A stretch of 64,000 bases of DNA, taken from positions 1-64,000 of the forward strand of contig CAMDZW010000013.1 of the NCBI GenBank assembly GCA_945911015.1, in the 5' to 3' direction. The position numbers were made by a program, and so were the translations under genes. Each line of letters begins with the position of its first letter. Positions within the stretch are counted from its first letter, which is position 1. Below are positions 26,103-35,229 of the stretch, piece by piece. The notes under the pieces are model-generated. The model saw nothing but the letters and a program-made list of their open reading frames with translations, was not told the DNA's origin and made no database searches. This DNA is from an uncultured Propionibacteriaceae bacterium. Lineage in GTDB: Bacteria > Actinomycetota > Actinomycetes > Propionibacteriales > Propionibacteriaceae.

Positions 26103-27734
26103 CTATTCGCCCCCGGACTGCTGCAGAGCTTCGGCATACTCAGCAGCGATCTTGTCGCCGCCCTCCGACCGCCAGGTCGCCACCGCATCGTCCCAGCTGT
26201 CCAGCTCGGCCCGATCAACCATGATGTCCAGGGCAATCGCGTTGATCGTGTTGTTGATCGTCGCCCCCTCCTTCATGTCCGTGGGCGAGAACAGTCCTGC
26301 GGTTGGCCAGGGCACGGCATCCTCCATGGCGGCGAAGGCCATCTCGTACTCGGTTCGGGCCAGGTCGACGTACGCCGGTTGGTAGTGCACTCCGGGTGGG
26401 TTGGCGACGTATTCCGCTGCGCCAAGCTTCTCGTTGGAGACGTCGGGATCAAGGATGGGGTCGGTGCCATCGAGGGTGTAGTTGTGGCCCTCGACGCCAT
26501 AGGCCTTCTGGAGATACTCCCGGGTCCCGAACGGGGCGGAGAGCGCATCCAACACTCGGAGCAACTCATCGACCCGGTCAGCGTCGTCAATCTTCTTGAT
26601 CCCGGTGAAGGAGAGTGCCCCCGAGCCCAGGTGAGCGCGGGCCGTTCCGCCGCCTTCCCACTTCGGCGGGCTGATGGGAATGGTGTGGGTGCCGCTGTCG
26701 TCAAGCAGCGTCCTGGCAACAACCGCCCAGGTCGAGCTGCTGAAGAACATCGGCACCCGGCCACCGACGTACCAGGTCACCATCTGGCCACCGCTGACGG
26801 TCAGCGTGTCGGGTTCGAAGCACCCTGCCCTCCACAGGTCACGGAGAATTCCCAGTGCCTGCTTGTACTGGGGGGTGGCATACGCGCTCGTGAAGTTCCC
26901 GCCCTCGGTGTCCCAGACGTTGGGGCTGCCCACCATGGCGTTCACCCAACCGAGAACCTGGGCGGGGCTGCGCAACGCCCACTGGTTCTTCTTGGGGTTG
27001 GTGAGAGCCTTGCACAGGGCGATGAACTCCTCGCCGTTGGTGGGTTGCGGATCCACTCCGGCAGCCTCCGCCTCCGGCCCACGGATCGCGCCCCAGGTGC
27101 GTACCGGCTGTTGTTGTTTCGGAACTCCGTAGAGACGGCCCGAGAACACTGCATTCTGCCACGCATAGGTGGGGAGATTGGCGAGGTTCGGATACTTCTG
27201 GATCGCGTCACCAGCGAGCACCTCGGTGAGATCGGTGAATCGTGAAGCGAGCAGACCGGGCAGGTCAGTCACATTGGTGAAGATCTGCGCCAGGTCGGGG
27301 ATGTCGTCGCTGGCGACAACGGTGGCGAACTTGGCGTTGTAGTCGGCGATGGGAACCCCGACGAAGCCCAGATCTGTCCCCAGCATGGTGTTGAGACCCT
27401 GCCAGTACGGGTTGGATTCGACCGGCTTCGGAGACGATGGCACCAGGCACAGGGCGGTGACACTGCCACCGTCGAGTGGCGGCTCACTCAACGCCTGTGG
27501 CGGGTCGGCGGGATAGTGCTCGAAGAACGGCTGAGCACCTTGCTCGTTGGTCGGACCGTCAGGCTCGACGCCAAGGTACGGAATGTAGTCCGGGAGCGCA
27601 CTGGCCCCGCCAGCGGTGGGCTCCACCTGGCCACCAGGGCTGGGACCTGTCGTGCAGCCGGCCACGCCGGTGCCAACGGCCACAGCCCCCAGAGCTGCGG
27701 TGCCAGCCAGCACGGATCGTCGGGTGATGGTCAT
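26103..27734 (-). CDS. Extracellular sugar-binding lipoprotein (ABC transporter SBP), orphan
   Basis: 543 aa. The N-terminus TITRRSVLAGTAALGAVAVG with GVAGC is a Tat-type signal with lipobox. The mature protein has the size and pattern of the large oligosaccharide-binding family 1 proteins (LplA/YtcQ-like): SNPYWQGLNTMLGTDL, MFFSSSTW, and YLQKAYGVEGHNYTLDGTDPI. It normally hands oligosaccharides to two permeases, but no permease gene is in this cluster. The ATG overlaps the stop of the glycosidase-like gene (ATGA), so the two are translationally coupled. Confidence 0.83.
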   Translation of the reverse strand: MTITRRSVLAGTAALGAVAVGTGVAGCTTGPSPGGQVEPTAGGASALPDYIPYLGVEPDGPTNEQGAQPFFEHYPADPPQALSEPPLDGGSVTALCLVPSSPKPVESNPYWQGLNTMLGTDLGFVGVPIADYNAKFATVVASDDIPDLAQIFTNVTDLPGLLASRFTDLTEVLAGDAIQKYPNLANLPTYAWQNAVFSGRLYGVPKQQQPVRTWGAIRGPEAEAAGVDPQPTNGEEFIALCKALTNPKKNQWALRSPAQVLGWVNAMVGSPNVWDTEGGNFTSAYATPQYKQALGILRDLWRAGCFEPDTLTVSGGQMVTWYVGGRVPMFFSSSTWAVVARTLLDDSGTHTIPISPPKWEGGGTARAHLGSGALSFTGIKKIDDADRVDELLRVLDALSAPFGTREYLQKAYGVEGHNYTLDGTDPILDPDVSNEKLGAAEYVANPPGVHYQPAYVDLARTEYEMAFAAMEDAVPWPTAGLFSPTDMKEGATINNTINAIALDIMVDRAELDSWDDAVATWRSEGGDKIAAEYAEALQQSGGE

Positions 27735-29980
27735 CGGTTGTCCTTTCCGGTCGGGAGATGGTGGCTCAGCCGGATCAGCGTCTGAACCTGATCCGGGCTG
27801 AGGGTGTGGTCCTGTTGTGAAGTGATCATGGAACGGTAGGCCGCCAAGTGCTGGCCGGCTTCGTCGAGCTTGTTGACCCGCGTGGTGGCCGCAGCCTTGG
27901 TGAGCAACTGGCGAGCGCTGCGGGCAACGCCCTGCTGTGACGGGGCGCCGAAGTCCTGCAACTCGCTCACCGTCCGGTCGGTCAACGACCCGAAGTCCAC
28001 CAGCTCGATCTCGTAGTGGTGGACTGCCATCGGATCGTAGTCGTCGGAGAACGAACCGTCGGGCCCCACCGACACGGTACGGTCCTCGTCGCGGACAGAC
28101 ACCGAGAGCGCAGCCGGTACGGTGAAGGTTGCGGTCTGCGAATCCCGGGTGTGGTTGACCGTGAGGAGATATCCCTTCCCAGCATGGGATTTGAGAAGGG
28201 TGTTGAGCCAGTCCTCACTCGACAGGGTGGCTTCCGGGGCTGTGTCGATGGACAGCAACACCGGGATCAGACCGTGCACTTCCTCAGCCGTGGTGACGGC
28301 GATGTCCCACGCCTCCTCGACGGAGACGTCGGGCGCTTCCTGCTGCTGCAACCGGCTGAGCATGTAGTAGATCAGCCCACTGGTCCCCTCGCAGATGAAC
28401 TGCCAGGTCATGCTGCGGAATTCCGGTCCGGTGGGGAATCGCCCCACCCGGTTGTAGTGCTCCCACGAGAAGGCCTGAGGTACATGCCAGGCAGGACGGT
28501 TGGCCAGGGCCGCATTCTGTCCTCGGACCACCGTGGTGGGTTCGCCGACATCAGAGGTGTCGTCGTAGATCGGGTAGGAGGCGGCGCCGGACACATCCAG
28601 CATGCGCACATAGGCCCGTTGGTCGTCACGGGGCAGTTCGGCCAGGGCATGTTCCAAGTAGGCCGGATGATGGGGGTCGTGACTGGCGACGGCATCGTAG
28701 TGCACCTTGAGCCGTTCGTGGAGCAACGACTTGGGCTCGTCAGCCATGTACCAGGCCAGCATCGCCGGATGATCACCGAACCTTTCGACCCGGTCCAGGA
28801 TCGCGGGCACCTCATCGGCTTCGGTGACGATCTCTGCCGGCTTGTAGGCGCTGGCCGAGTCGTGGAAGAAGGCCATCAGTGGATAGATGACGTTGACCCC
28901 ATTGGCCTCAGCCAGGTCCAGCGCCGCCTTGGTGGGCGGGGCGTAGGGCAGGATCGTGTCGAACGGGGTGCCATTGATGGTCTCCAAGGCGTCGGCCAGC
29001 CCGCCGTGGTAGAGGCCGATCGGAAAGTAGGGCTCGCCGTCACGGATGAAGCGACCGTGCCGATCGAAATAGGTGGGAGGCGCGCTGGTCAGCTTCTCCA
29101 GACCCCACTCCTCGGCCTCGACGGTCTGCCCGGTCGCCTTGTTGATCAACTCAATGCGCAGGGTGTGCCTGCCGGCGGCGAGCCCGTCCGTCGAATAGCT
29201 GTAGTCGAGGGTCTCGGCAGCCTCAACTGTGGTCTGGTCGACCAGCTCATCGGCTGCGGTGAGCAAGGAAACGGTGACCTGGTGGGCGGACAGGTCCTCG
29301 GTCTCGACCGAGGATCGCAGCTCGATGGTGTCGTGGTCACCGGGAATCACCAGGCCCCGATAGGACGGGGTGTGCAGTTCGGTGTGCAACTGCCGCGGCT
29401 TGATCGCGCGCAGGGTCAGGTCATCGAACCAGGCTGTGCCGGCGTCCACCTCGCTGTAGAGGTACAGCTGGACGGCCAGCTCCTCGGTCCCTTCCGGGGG
29501 CGTGAACAACACCTGCGCCTGCACCCAGTCGTCCGAGCGGACGTCCAGGCTGTACGACCCTTTCAGCCATCCGGTGGCGCTGAAGGCGTCGAGCCCGACC
29601 TTGGCCCCGCGGATCGCCGGTCCCTCGAGGTCGACGGCTCGAACCCAGCACGTCAGTTCGTAGGCGACACCGGCTTCGGCCGGGATGATCATGGTGGCGG
29701 TCACGTAGCTGTCGCCGGCCGAGCGGTCATACCGCAGGCTGCGGTCGCCGGTGTGGGCGACGGTGTCGTCATAGATGGTCGGCCCTTCGAGCCAGTCGGC
29801 CTCATCGGTCTCGAAGGACGTCTGGTAGATGACATCGGTGCCGTCATCGGCCGAGGCCGGCAGAATCTGCCGTTGTCCCAGCAGTGGTGCGCGGGTGAAG
29901 GCCGACTCCGCTGAAACACCTATTCCGGCGGCCGTTCCGGCGGCCACGGAGCCCAGAAGGGCTCTGCGCGAGAGGGTCAT
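27731..29980 (-). CDS. Tat-exported glycoside hydrolase-like protein with N-terminal carbohydrate-binding-like domain
   Basis: 749 aa from ATG 29980. The N-terminus MTLSRRALLGSVAAGTAAGIGV is a Tat signal. Residues ~40-190 form a jelly-roll carbohydrate-binding-like module (YQTSFETDEADWLEGP...WFDDLTLRAI). Next comes an Ig-like segment, then a TIM-barrel-like region (YFPIGLYHGGL, ANGVNVIYPLMAFF, MLAWYMADEPKS with a candidate acid Glu, and QAFSWEHY). It looks like a glycoside hydrolase clan-A relative, but no GH family can be assigned by eye. First gene of the operon with SBP and lacI. Confidence 0.68.
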   Translation of the reverse strand: MTLSRRALLGSVAAGTAAGIGVSAESAFTRAPLLGQRQILPASADDGTDVIYQTSFETDEADWLEGPTIYDDTVAHTGDRSLRYDRSAGDSYVTATMIIPAEAGVAYELTCWVRAVDLEGPAIRGAKVGLDAFSATGWLKGSYSLDVRSDDWVQAQVLFTPPEGTEELAVQLYLYSEVDAGTAWFDDLTLRAIKPRQLHTELHTPSYRGLVIPGDHDTIELRSSVETEDLSAHQVTVSLLTAADELVDQTTVEAAETLDYSYSTDGLAAGRHTLRIELINKATGQTVEAEEWGLEKLTSAPPTYFDRHGRFIRDGEPYFPIGLYHGGLADALETINGTPFDTILPYAPPTKAALDLAEANGVNVIYPLMAFFHDSASAYKPAEIVTEADEVPAILDRVERFGDHPAMLAWYMADEPKSLLHERLKVHYDAVASHDPHHPAYLEHALAELPRDDQRAYVRMLDVSGAASYPIYDDTSDVGEPTTVVRGQNAALANRPAWHVPQAFSWEHYNRVGRFPTGPEFRSMTWQFICEGTSGLIYYMLSRLQQQEAPDVSVEEAWDIAVTTAEEVHGLIPVLLSIDTAPEATLSSEDWLNTLLKSHAGKGYLLTVNHTRDSQTATFTVPAALSVSVRDEDRTVSVGPDGSFSDDYDPMAVHHYEIELVDFGSLTDRTVSELQDFGAPSQQGVARSARQLLTKAAATTRVNKLDEAGQHLAAYRSMITSQQDHTLSPDQVQTLIRLSHHLPTGKDNR

Positions 29981-30058
29981 GATGCAACCTTTCCAACCTC
30001 GTTGTTTCTGAAGGTGAAGCCAGCCCAAGAACAGAATCGAACAGGTGATCCATGAGGG

Positions 30059-30100
30059 GCTTCATGAACGAAGCTAGCACAGGGCTTCGAGGAAGGTCAA
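30059..30100 (-). promoter_or_regulatory. Promoter with palindromic operator upstream of the glycosidase-SBP-lacI operon
   Basis: On the minus strand, TTGACC (30100-30095) and TAGCTT (30076-30071) are spaced by 18 nt, a plausible sigma70-type promoter. GCTTC-N6-GAAGC (30059-30074) overlaps the -10 box and is a candidate binding site for the LacI regulator. Confidence 0.5.
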
Positions 30101-30140
30101 CGCCCCGGCATACAAACCAACGCACCCTTGACACAAACCA

Positions 30141-30176
30141 AACAGGGCGGCCCGGCCGAAGCCGGACCGCCCTGTT
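30141..30176 (-). terminator. groEL terminator
   Basis: AACAGGGCGGCCCGGC-CGAA-GCCGGACCGCCCTGTT forms a 16-bp stem with one mismatch and a tetraloop, followed on the minus strand by the T-rich TTTGGTTTGTG. It lies 38 bp downstream of the groEL stop. Confidence 0.85.
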
Positions 30177-30213
30177 CAGTGATTCTGGTGTGCGGTGATG
30201 CTGGTGGCTGGGA

Positions 30214-31950
<1,737 letters not shown>

Positions 31951-31967
31951 TCATCGTGCCCGACTAG

Positions 31968-31992
31968 TGGCACTCTCACCGGGAGAGTGCCA
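31968..31992 (-). promoter_or_regulatory. CIRCE element (downstream copy)
   Basis: TGGCACTC-N9-GAGTGCCA is a perfect 8-bp inverted repeat with the 9-nt spacer of the HrcA operator (consensus TTAGCACTC-N9-GAGTGCTAA). It lies in the groEL leader, below the candidate -10 box. Confidence 0.88.
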
Positions 31993-32000
31993 ATCCATTC

Positions 32001-32027
32001 TTAGCACTCGCCCCAAGAGAGTGCAAA
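32001..32027 (-). promoter_or_regulatory. CIRCE element (upstream copy) overlapping the groEL promoter
   Basis: TTAGCACTC-N9-GAGTGCAAA matches CIRCE with one changed arm position. On the minus strand the arms supply TTGCAC (-35, 32026-32021) and, 17 nt away, TAAGAA (-10, 32003-31998), so HrcA binding would block the promoter directly. Confidence 0.9.
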
Positions 32028-32117
32028 CGCCTGACCAGTCCACGAACTGGTCTCGACGCCCTGAAACCACCCCAACGCCTCGGTCAGACCGCTCGCGGCG
32101 AACCGCACTGAGAAGCA

Positions 32118-32152
32118 CAACACCCCCGGGACGCAGGTCTCCGGGGGTGTTG
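32118..32152 (-). terminator. Terminator of the DUF3263 gene
   Basis: CAACACCCCCGG and CCGGGGGTGTTG form a perfect 12-bp stem with an 11-nt loop, 24 bp downstream of the DUF3263 stop. The 32028-32117 stretch between it and the groEL promoter shows no gene. Confidence 0.8.
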
Positions 32153-32175
32153 GGTCCGTGGCTGTGGTGGGCGAA

Positions 32176-32472
32176 TCAGGCCTCGGCATCGAATCCGAGT
32201 CGACGCGCCGAGCGGGCGCGTTGCCGGGTTTCGCGAAGGCGTCGCAACCGTTTGACCAGCAGCGGATCATGGGCCAGGGACTCCGGCTTGTCGATCAACG
32301 CATTCAGGACCTGGTAGTAGCGGGTCGCCGACATGTCGAAGTTGTCCCGGATCGCCTGCTCCTTGGCCCCAGGGAACTTCCACCACTGGCGCTCGAAGTC
32401 AAGGATCTCGGCATCCCGAGCGGACAGCTGCGTACCAGCGCCGGGGGTCGTCTCCAGATGAGGTGTCGCCAT
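32176..32472 (-). CDS. DUF3263 domain protein
   Basis: 98 aa, a small actinobacterial protein. Hallmarks are LSARDAEILDFERQWWKFPGAKEQAIRDNFDMSATRYYQVLNALID. The helical pattern looks like a helix-turn-helix, and the family is thought to bind DNA, but no target is known. A basic C-terminal tail (VKRLRRLRETRQRARSARR) is consistent with nucleic acid binding. It diverges from manA and ends at its own terminator. Confidence 0.87.
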   Translation of the reverse strand: MATPHLETTPGAGTQLSARDAEILDFERQWWKFPGAKEQAIRDNFDMSATRYYQVLNALIDKPESLAHDPLLVKRLRRLRETRQRARSARRLGFDAEA

Positions 32473-32565
32473 GGGCCGAGTCTAGCGACGAATGACAGGC
32501 GTGTCATTCCACCCTCGCCGGCCCGTCGGAACACAGCTATGATCCTGAGCGACCGAGGAGGAACA

Positions 32566-33726
32566 GTGGAACGTCTGACCGGCCCGATCCAGCACTATGC
32601 CTGGGGGTCAACCTCCGAGATCCCGGCTCTGCTGGGAGTGCCCGCCGACGGCCAGCCCTGGGCCGAGCTCTGGCTCGGTGCACACCCGTCCGCCCCGGCC
32701 CAACTCGCTTCCGGCGGCCTGGATGCCGCCATCACGGCTGATCCCGGCATCGTCGGACAGGACTCGGTCGACCGCTTCGGCCCACGCCTGCCGTACCTGA
32801 TGAAGGTGCTGGCCGCAGCGCAGCCGTTGTCCCTGCAGGCCCACCCGAGCCGTTCCCGGGCCGAGGAAGGATTTGCCGCAGAGGAGGCGGCCGGAGTGCC
32901 GCGCGAGGCGAGCACCCGCAACTACCGCGACGACTGGCCCAAGCCCGAAGTGCTGTGCGCACTGGGTGACTTCGAGGCGCTGTACGGCTTTGCTGACCCC
33001 GAACAGGTGGCCGAGAACTTCGACCGTCTCGCGGTGGCCGGGTTGGCCGATCTGGTGGCGCCACTGCGCGGCGCCAACGGGATCCGTACGGTGTTCACTC
33101 GTCTGTGTCGTCTCACCTCGGCGCGCGAGCTGGTCGCCGATGTCGTGACTGCCGCGGCAGCATCGGCGAGTGAACCTTCCCCGTACGGGAAGTGGTGCGC
33201 GACTGCGGTCGAACTGAATGAGCACCACCGCGGCGATCCGGGTGTGATCGCCGCACTGCTGATGAACCGGATGTCACTGTCCGCTGGCGAGGCGATCTAC
33301 CTGCCGGCCGGAAACCTGCATGCCTACCTGTCCGGGCTCGGCGTGGAGATCATGGCCAATTCCGACAACGTGCTGCGCGGCGGACTGACCGGCAAACATG
33401 TCGACGTGGGCGAGCTGGAGGCCGTCCTCGACTTCTCCCCGGTCGCCCCTGAGGTCATCGGCCATGACGAGGTGGCCCCCGGCCTGTTCTGCTACCGCAC
33501 GCCCGCGCCGGAGTTCCGACTGTGGCGGATTGAGCTGTCGGGGAGCATCGAGCTGCCGGACACCGCATTCGGTCGGGTGGTTTTGGTGAGCGCTGGCGTC
33601 GTGTCAACTGAACCCCTCGAACTGCGCCACGGCGAATCTGCCTGGGCACCGGCTGGCGAGACCGTGACACTGACGGGCGAGGGCCACGTCTTTGTCGGGT
33701 CGCCCGGACTGGACTCGGCCCGCTAG
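32566..33726 (+). CDS. manA: Mannose-6-phosphate isomerase, class I
   Basis: 386 aa. GTG 32566 is chosen because AGGAGG lies 4 nt upstream; the ORF-track start at 32158 is far too early. Type I PMI features: HYAWGSTSEIPALLG near the N-terminus, WAELWLGAHPSAPAQL, PYLMKVLAAAQPLSLQAHPS (metal-site His), and EAIYLPAGNLHAYLSGLGVEIMANSDNVLRGG with the second metal-site and catalytic Arg region. It converts fructose-6-P to mannose-6-P for GDP-mannose and cell-envelope glycans, or works in mannose catabolism. Confidence 0.93.
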   Translation: MERLTGPIQHYAWGSTSEIPALLGVPADGQPWAELWLGAHPSAPAQLASGGLDAAITADPGIVGQDSVDRFGPRLPYLMKVLAAAQPLSLQAHPSRSRAEEGFAAEEAAGVPREASTRNYRDDWPKPEVLCALGDFEALYGFADPEQVAENFDRLAVAGLADLVAPLRGANGIRTVFTRLCRLTSARELVADVVTAAAASASEPSPYGKWCATAVELNEHHRGDPGVIAALLMNRMSLSAGEAIYLPAGNLHAYLSGLGVEIMANSDNVLRGGLTGKHVDVGELEAVLDFSPVAPEVIGHDEVAPGLFCYRTPAPEFRLWRIELSGSIELPDTAFGRVVLVSAGVVSTEPLELRHGESAWAPAGETVTLTGEGHVFVGSPGLDSAR

Positions 33727-33753
33727 ACTCGGCGTGCTGGTCCGCCAGCCACT

Positions 33754-33826
33754 GCCCCTATAGCTCAGTTGGTAGAGCAGCTGTCTTGTAAACAGCAGGT
33801 CGCGGGTTCGAATCCTGTTGGGGGCT
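33754..33826 (+). tRNA. tRNA-Thr (anticodon TGT)
   Basis: A 73-nt cloverleaf without encoded CCA. The acceptor GCCCCTA pairs with TGGGGGC. The D-arm is TAGCTCAGTTGGTAGAGCA, the anticodon arm is GCTGT-CTTGTAA-ACAGC with anticodon TGT, and the T-arm contains GGTTCGAATCC. It reads ACA threonine codons, rare in this high-GC genome. Confidence 0.95.
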
Positions 33827-33861
33827 CGCAGTCCATCTGACAAACAACGCGACGGACCGAG

Positions 33862-33880
33862 TTAGCTTCGCCTAACCTAA
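33862..33880. promoter_or_regulatory. IdeR/DtxR iron box
   Basis: TTAGCTTCGCCTAACCTAA matches the IdeR/DtxR consensus TTAGGTTAGCCTAACCTAA at 17 of 19 positions. It sits directly upstream of the iron-siderophore binding-protein gene, implying iron-dependent repression. Confidence 0.88.
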
Positions 33881-33885
33881 TGTCC

Positions 33886-34850
33886 ATGCGGGATTCTGCG
33901 TGCCACCACGCTCCACCTGACCCTTGCCCTGACGTTCCTGATCGGCCTGACTGCTGCATGCAGCCCGAGCGGGGACAGCGAGCCAGTCCCCACGGACAGC
34001 CCTGTTGCCGTCTCCCACATCTTCGGCACGACACAACTCGACAAGGTGCCCACACGGGTGGTCTCCCTCGATGCGCCGTGGACTGACACCCTGTTGGCGC
34101 TCGGCGTCGAACCGGTCGGCTACGCGGTCGACAGCTACTCCCCTGACGGCATGGCATGGCAGGAGTTCGGCCCCGACAGCACATCTTTCGACACCACCGA
34201 GGGACTGCCGTACGAACAGATCGCTGCTCTGGACCCGGATCTGATCGTCGGGTCGTACACGGTCATCGACGAAGCCGTCCATCAGCGACTCAGCGAGATC
34301 GCCCCCACCGTGGCTCGACTCGATGACGCGCAGGTCACCCCATGGCAGGACCTGGTCGCCGCTGGCGGCATTCTGTTGGACCGTGCCGACCAGGCCAGCG
34401 CACTGATCGCTGAGGTGAACGCCGGGATCGATGCGATCCGCGATGAGCTGCCCGGCCTGGCGGGTCGCACCTTCGCCCTGGCCCAGTACATCCCAGGCAC
34501 GGGCTTGATCGCGGTCGCCGACGAGGATGACGGGTCCTCGGTCTTCTTCCAACGCCTCGGCCTGACCATGCTGCCTGCGCTGGCCGAGGAAGGCGAGAAG
34601 ACTGGCCAGGCACGGATCTCCTTCAGCCCGGAGCGATTGGAGCTGCTCCACGCCGACCTGTTGGCCTTTCTGATCAACGGAGCCGATGAGTCAGCACTGG
34701 CCGACATCCCGGGGATTCGACAAGTTGCCGGGAACGGTCGCCATCCTCGACTACGACACGATCGTTGCGCTGACCACGCCGTCAGTACTCTCGGTGCCGT
34801 ACGCCGCGGACAAGCTCAAGCCCTACCTGGCCGAAACAGCCGCCGGCTGA
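33886..34850 (+). pseudogene. Iron-siderophore ABC transporter substrate-binding lipoprotein, two frameshifts
   Basis: A FecB/FepB-type binding protein whose frame is broken twice. ATG 33886 followed by one extra G (CGGGATTC where CGGATTC would be in frame) is needed to enter the signal peptide RATTLHLTLALTFLIGLTAAC with its lipobox. The core then reads through (VVSLDAPWTDTLLALGVEPVG, QIAALDPDLIVGSY). Near 34711 another extra G (CGGGGATTC for CGGGATTC) throws off the C-terminus, which would otherwise continue FDKLPGTVAILDYDTIVALT to a stop at 34848-34850. The ORF track shows only an internal 275-aa fragment. It may be a true pseudogene or a sequencing error. No permease genes follow. Confidence 0.83.
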
Positions 34851-34869
34851 TCGGTGCCGCCACGCCGGG

Positions 34870-35154
34870 CTAGTCCTGGCTCGCGTCGATCACGTTTCCG
34901 GCCAGATTGTTCAGTCCGGCGAGCAGTCCGAAGACGATCATCAGCCCACCCGCGACCAATGAGCCTGTGATGACGGCGATGATGAGGCAGGTCAGCGCCA
35001 GACCGGTGTGGACCAGCCCGCGGACCTGGAACCTGCGGACCGGGTTCTCCTTGCGGCCGGCGGACTTGATCAGTCGGACGGCCTGATCTTCATCGATGTC
35101 CCCGTCCCGGTGTGCCTGCTTGATCTCAGCAAGGAGATTCTCGTAGTGCCCCAT
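34870..35154 (-). CDS. Small two-helix membrane protein, unknown
   Basis: 94 aa. Residues ~1-40 are soluble and helical (HYENLLAEIKQAHRDGDIDEDQAVRLI), followed by a basic patch and two hydrophobic helices (VHTGLALTCLIIAVITGSLV and GLMIVFGLLAGLNNLAG). No known family is recognised. It is convergent with the iron-binding protein gene and divergent from ada-alkA. Length and composition are protein-like, and the ATG start is clean. Confidence 0.6.
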   Translation of the reverse strand: MGHYENLLAEIKQAHRDGDIDEDQAVRLIKSAGRKENPVRRFQVRGLVHTGLALTCLIIAVITGSLVAGGLMIVFGLLAGLNNLAGNVIDASQD

Positions 35155-35229
35155 GCTGGGAAACCTAACACGAGCCGCGATGTCCGATTTTGGCTAGTCA
35201 TCGCGTTCCTGCTCTGCAAGGATCATGAG

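Noticed and set aside
25182-27245. 687-aa plus-strand ORF across the LacI and SBP genes
   Set aside because: Long because GC-rich antisense frames lack stops; it spans two convincing minus-strand genes and has low-complexity composition with no motif.
28016-29914. 632-aa plus-strand ORF opposite the glycosidase-like gene
   Set aside because: Gly/Val/Arg-rich shadow translation with no domains; the minus strand has a Tat signal, binding module and barrel motifs.
21732-30213. Integrative element with its own integrase
   Set aside because: No integrase, recombinase, relaxase or intact transposase gene is present; only the duplicated groEL end supports the island idea.
33893-33898. Non-canonical ATT or CTG start for the iron-binding protein
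   Set aside because: It would avoid the first frameshift, but the second near 34711 would remain, and a single-G correction restores a normal ATG and signal peptide.
33886-34086. 68-aa ORF in frame from ATG 33886
   Set aside because: It encodes a His/Pro/Cys-rich non-protein-like string; the signal peptide and lipobox are in the neighbouring frame, so this is the result of the frameshift.
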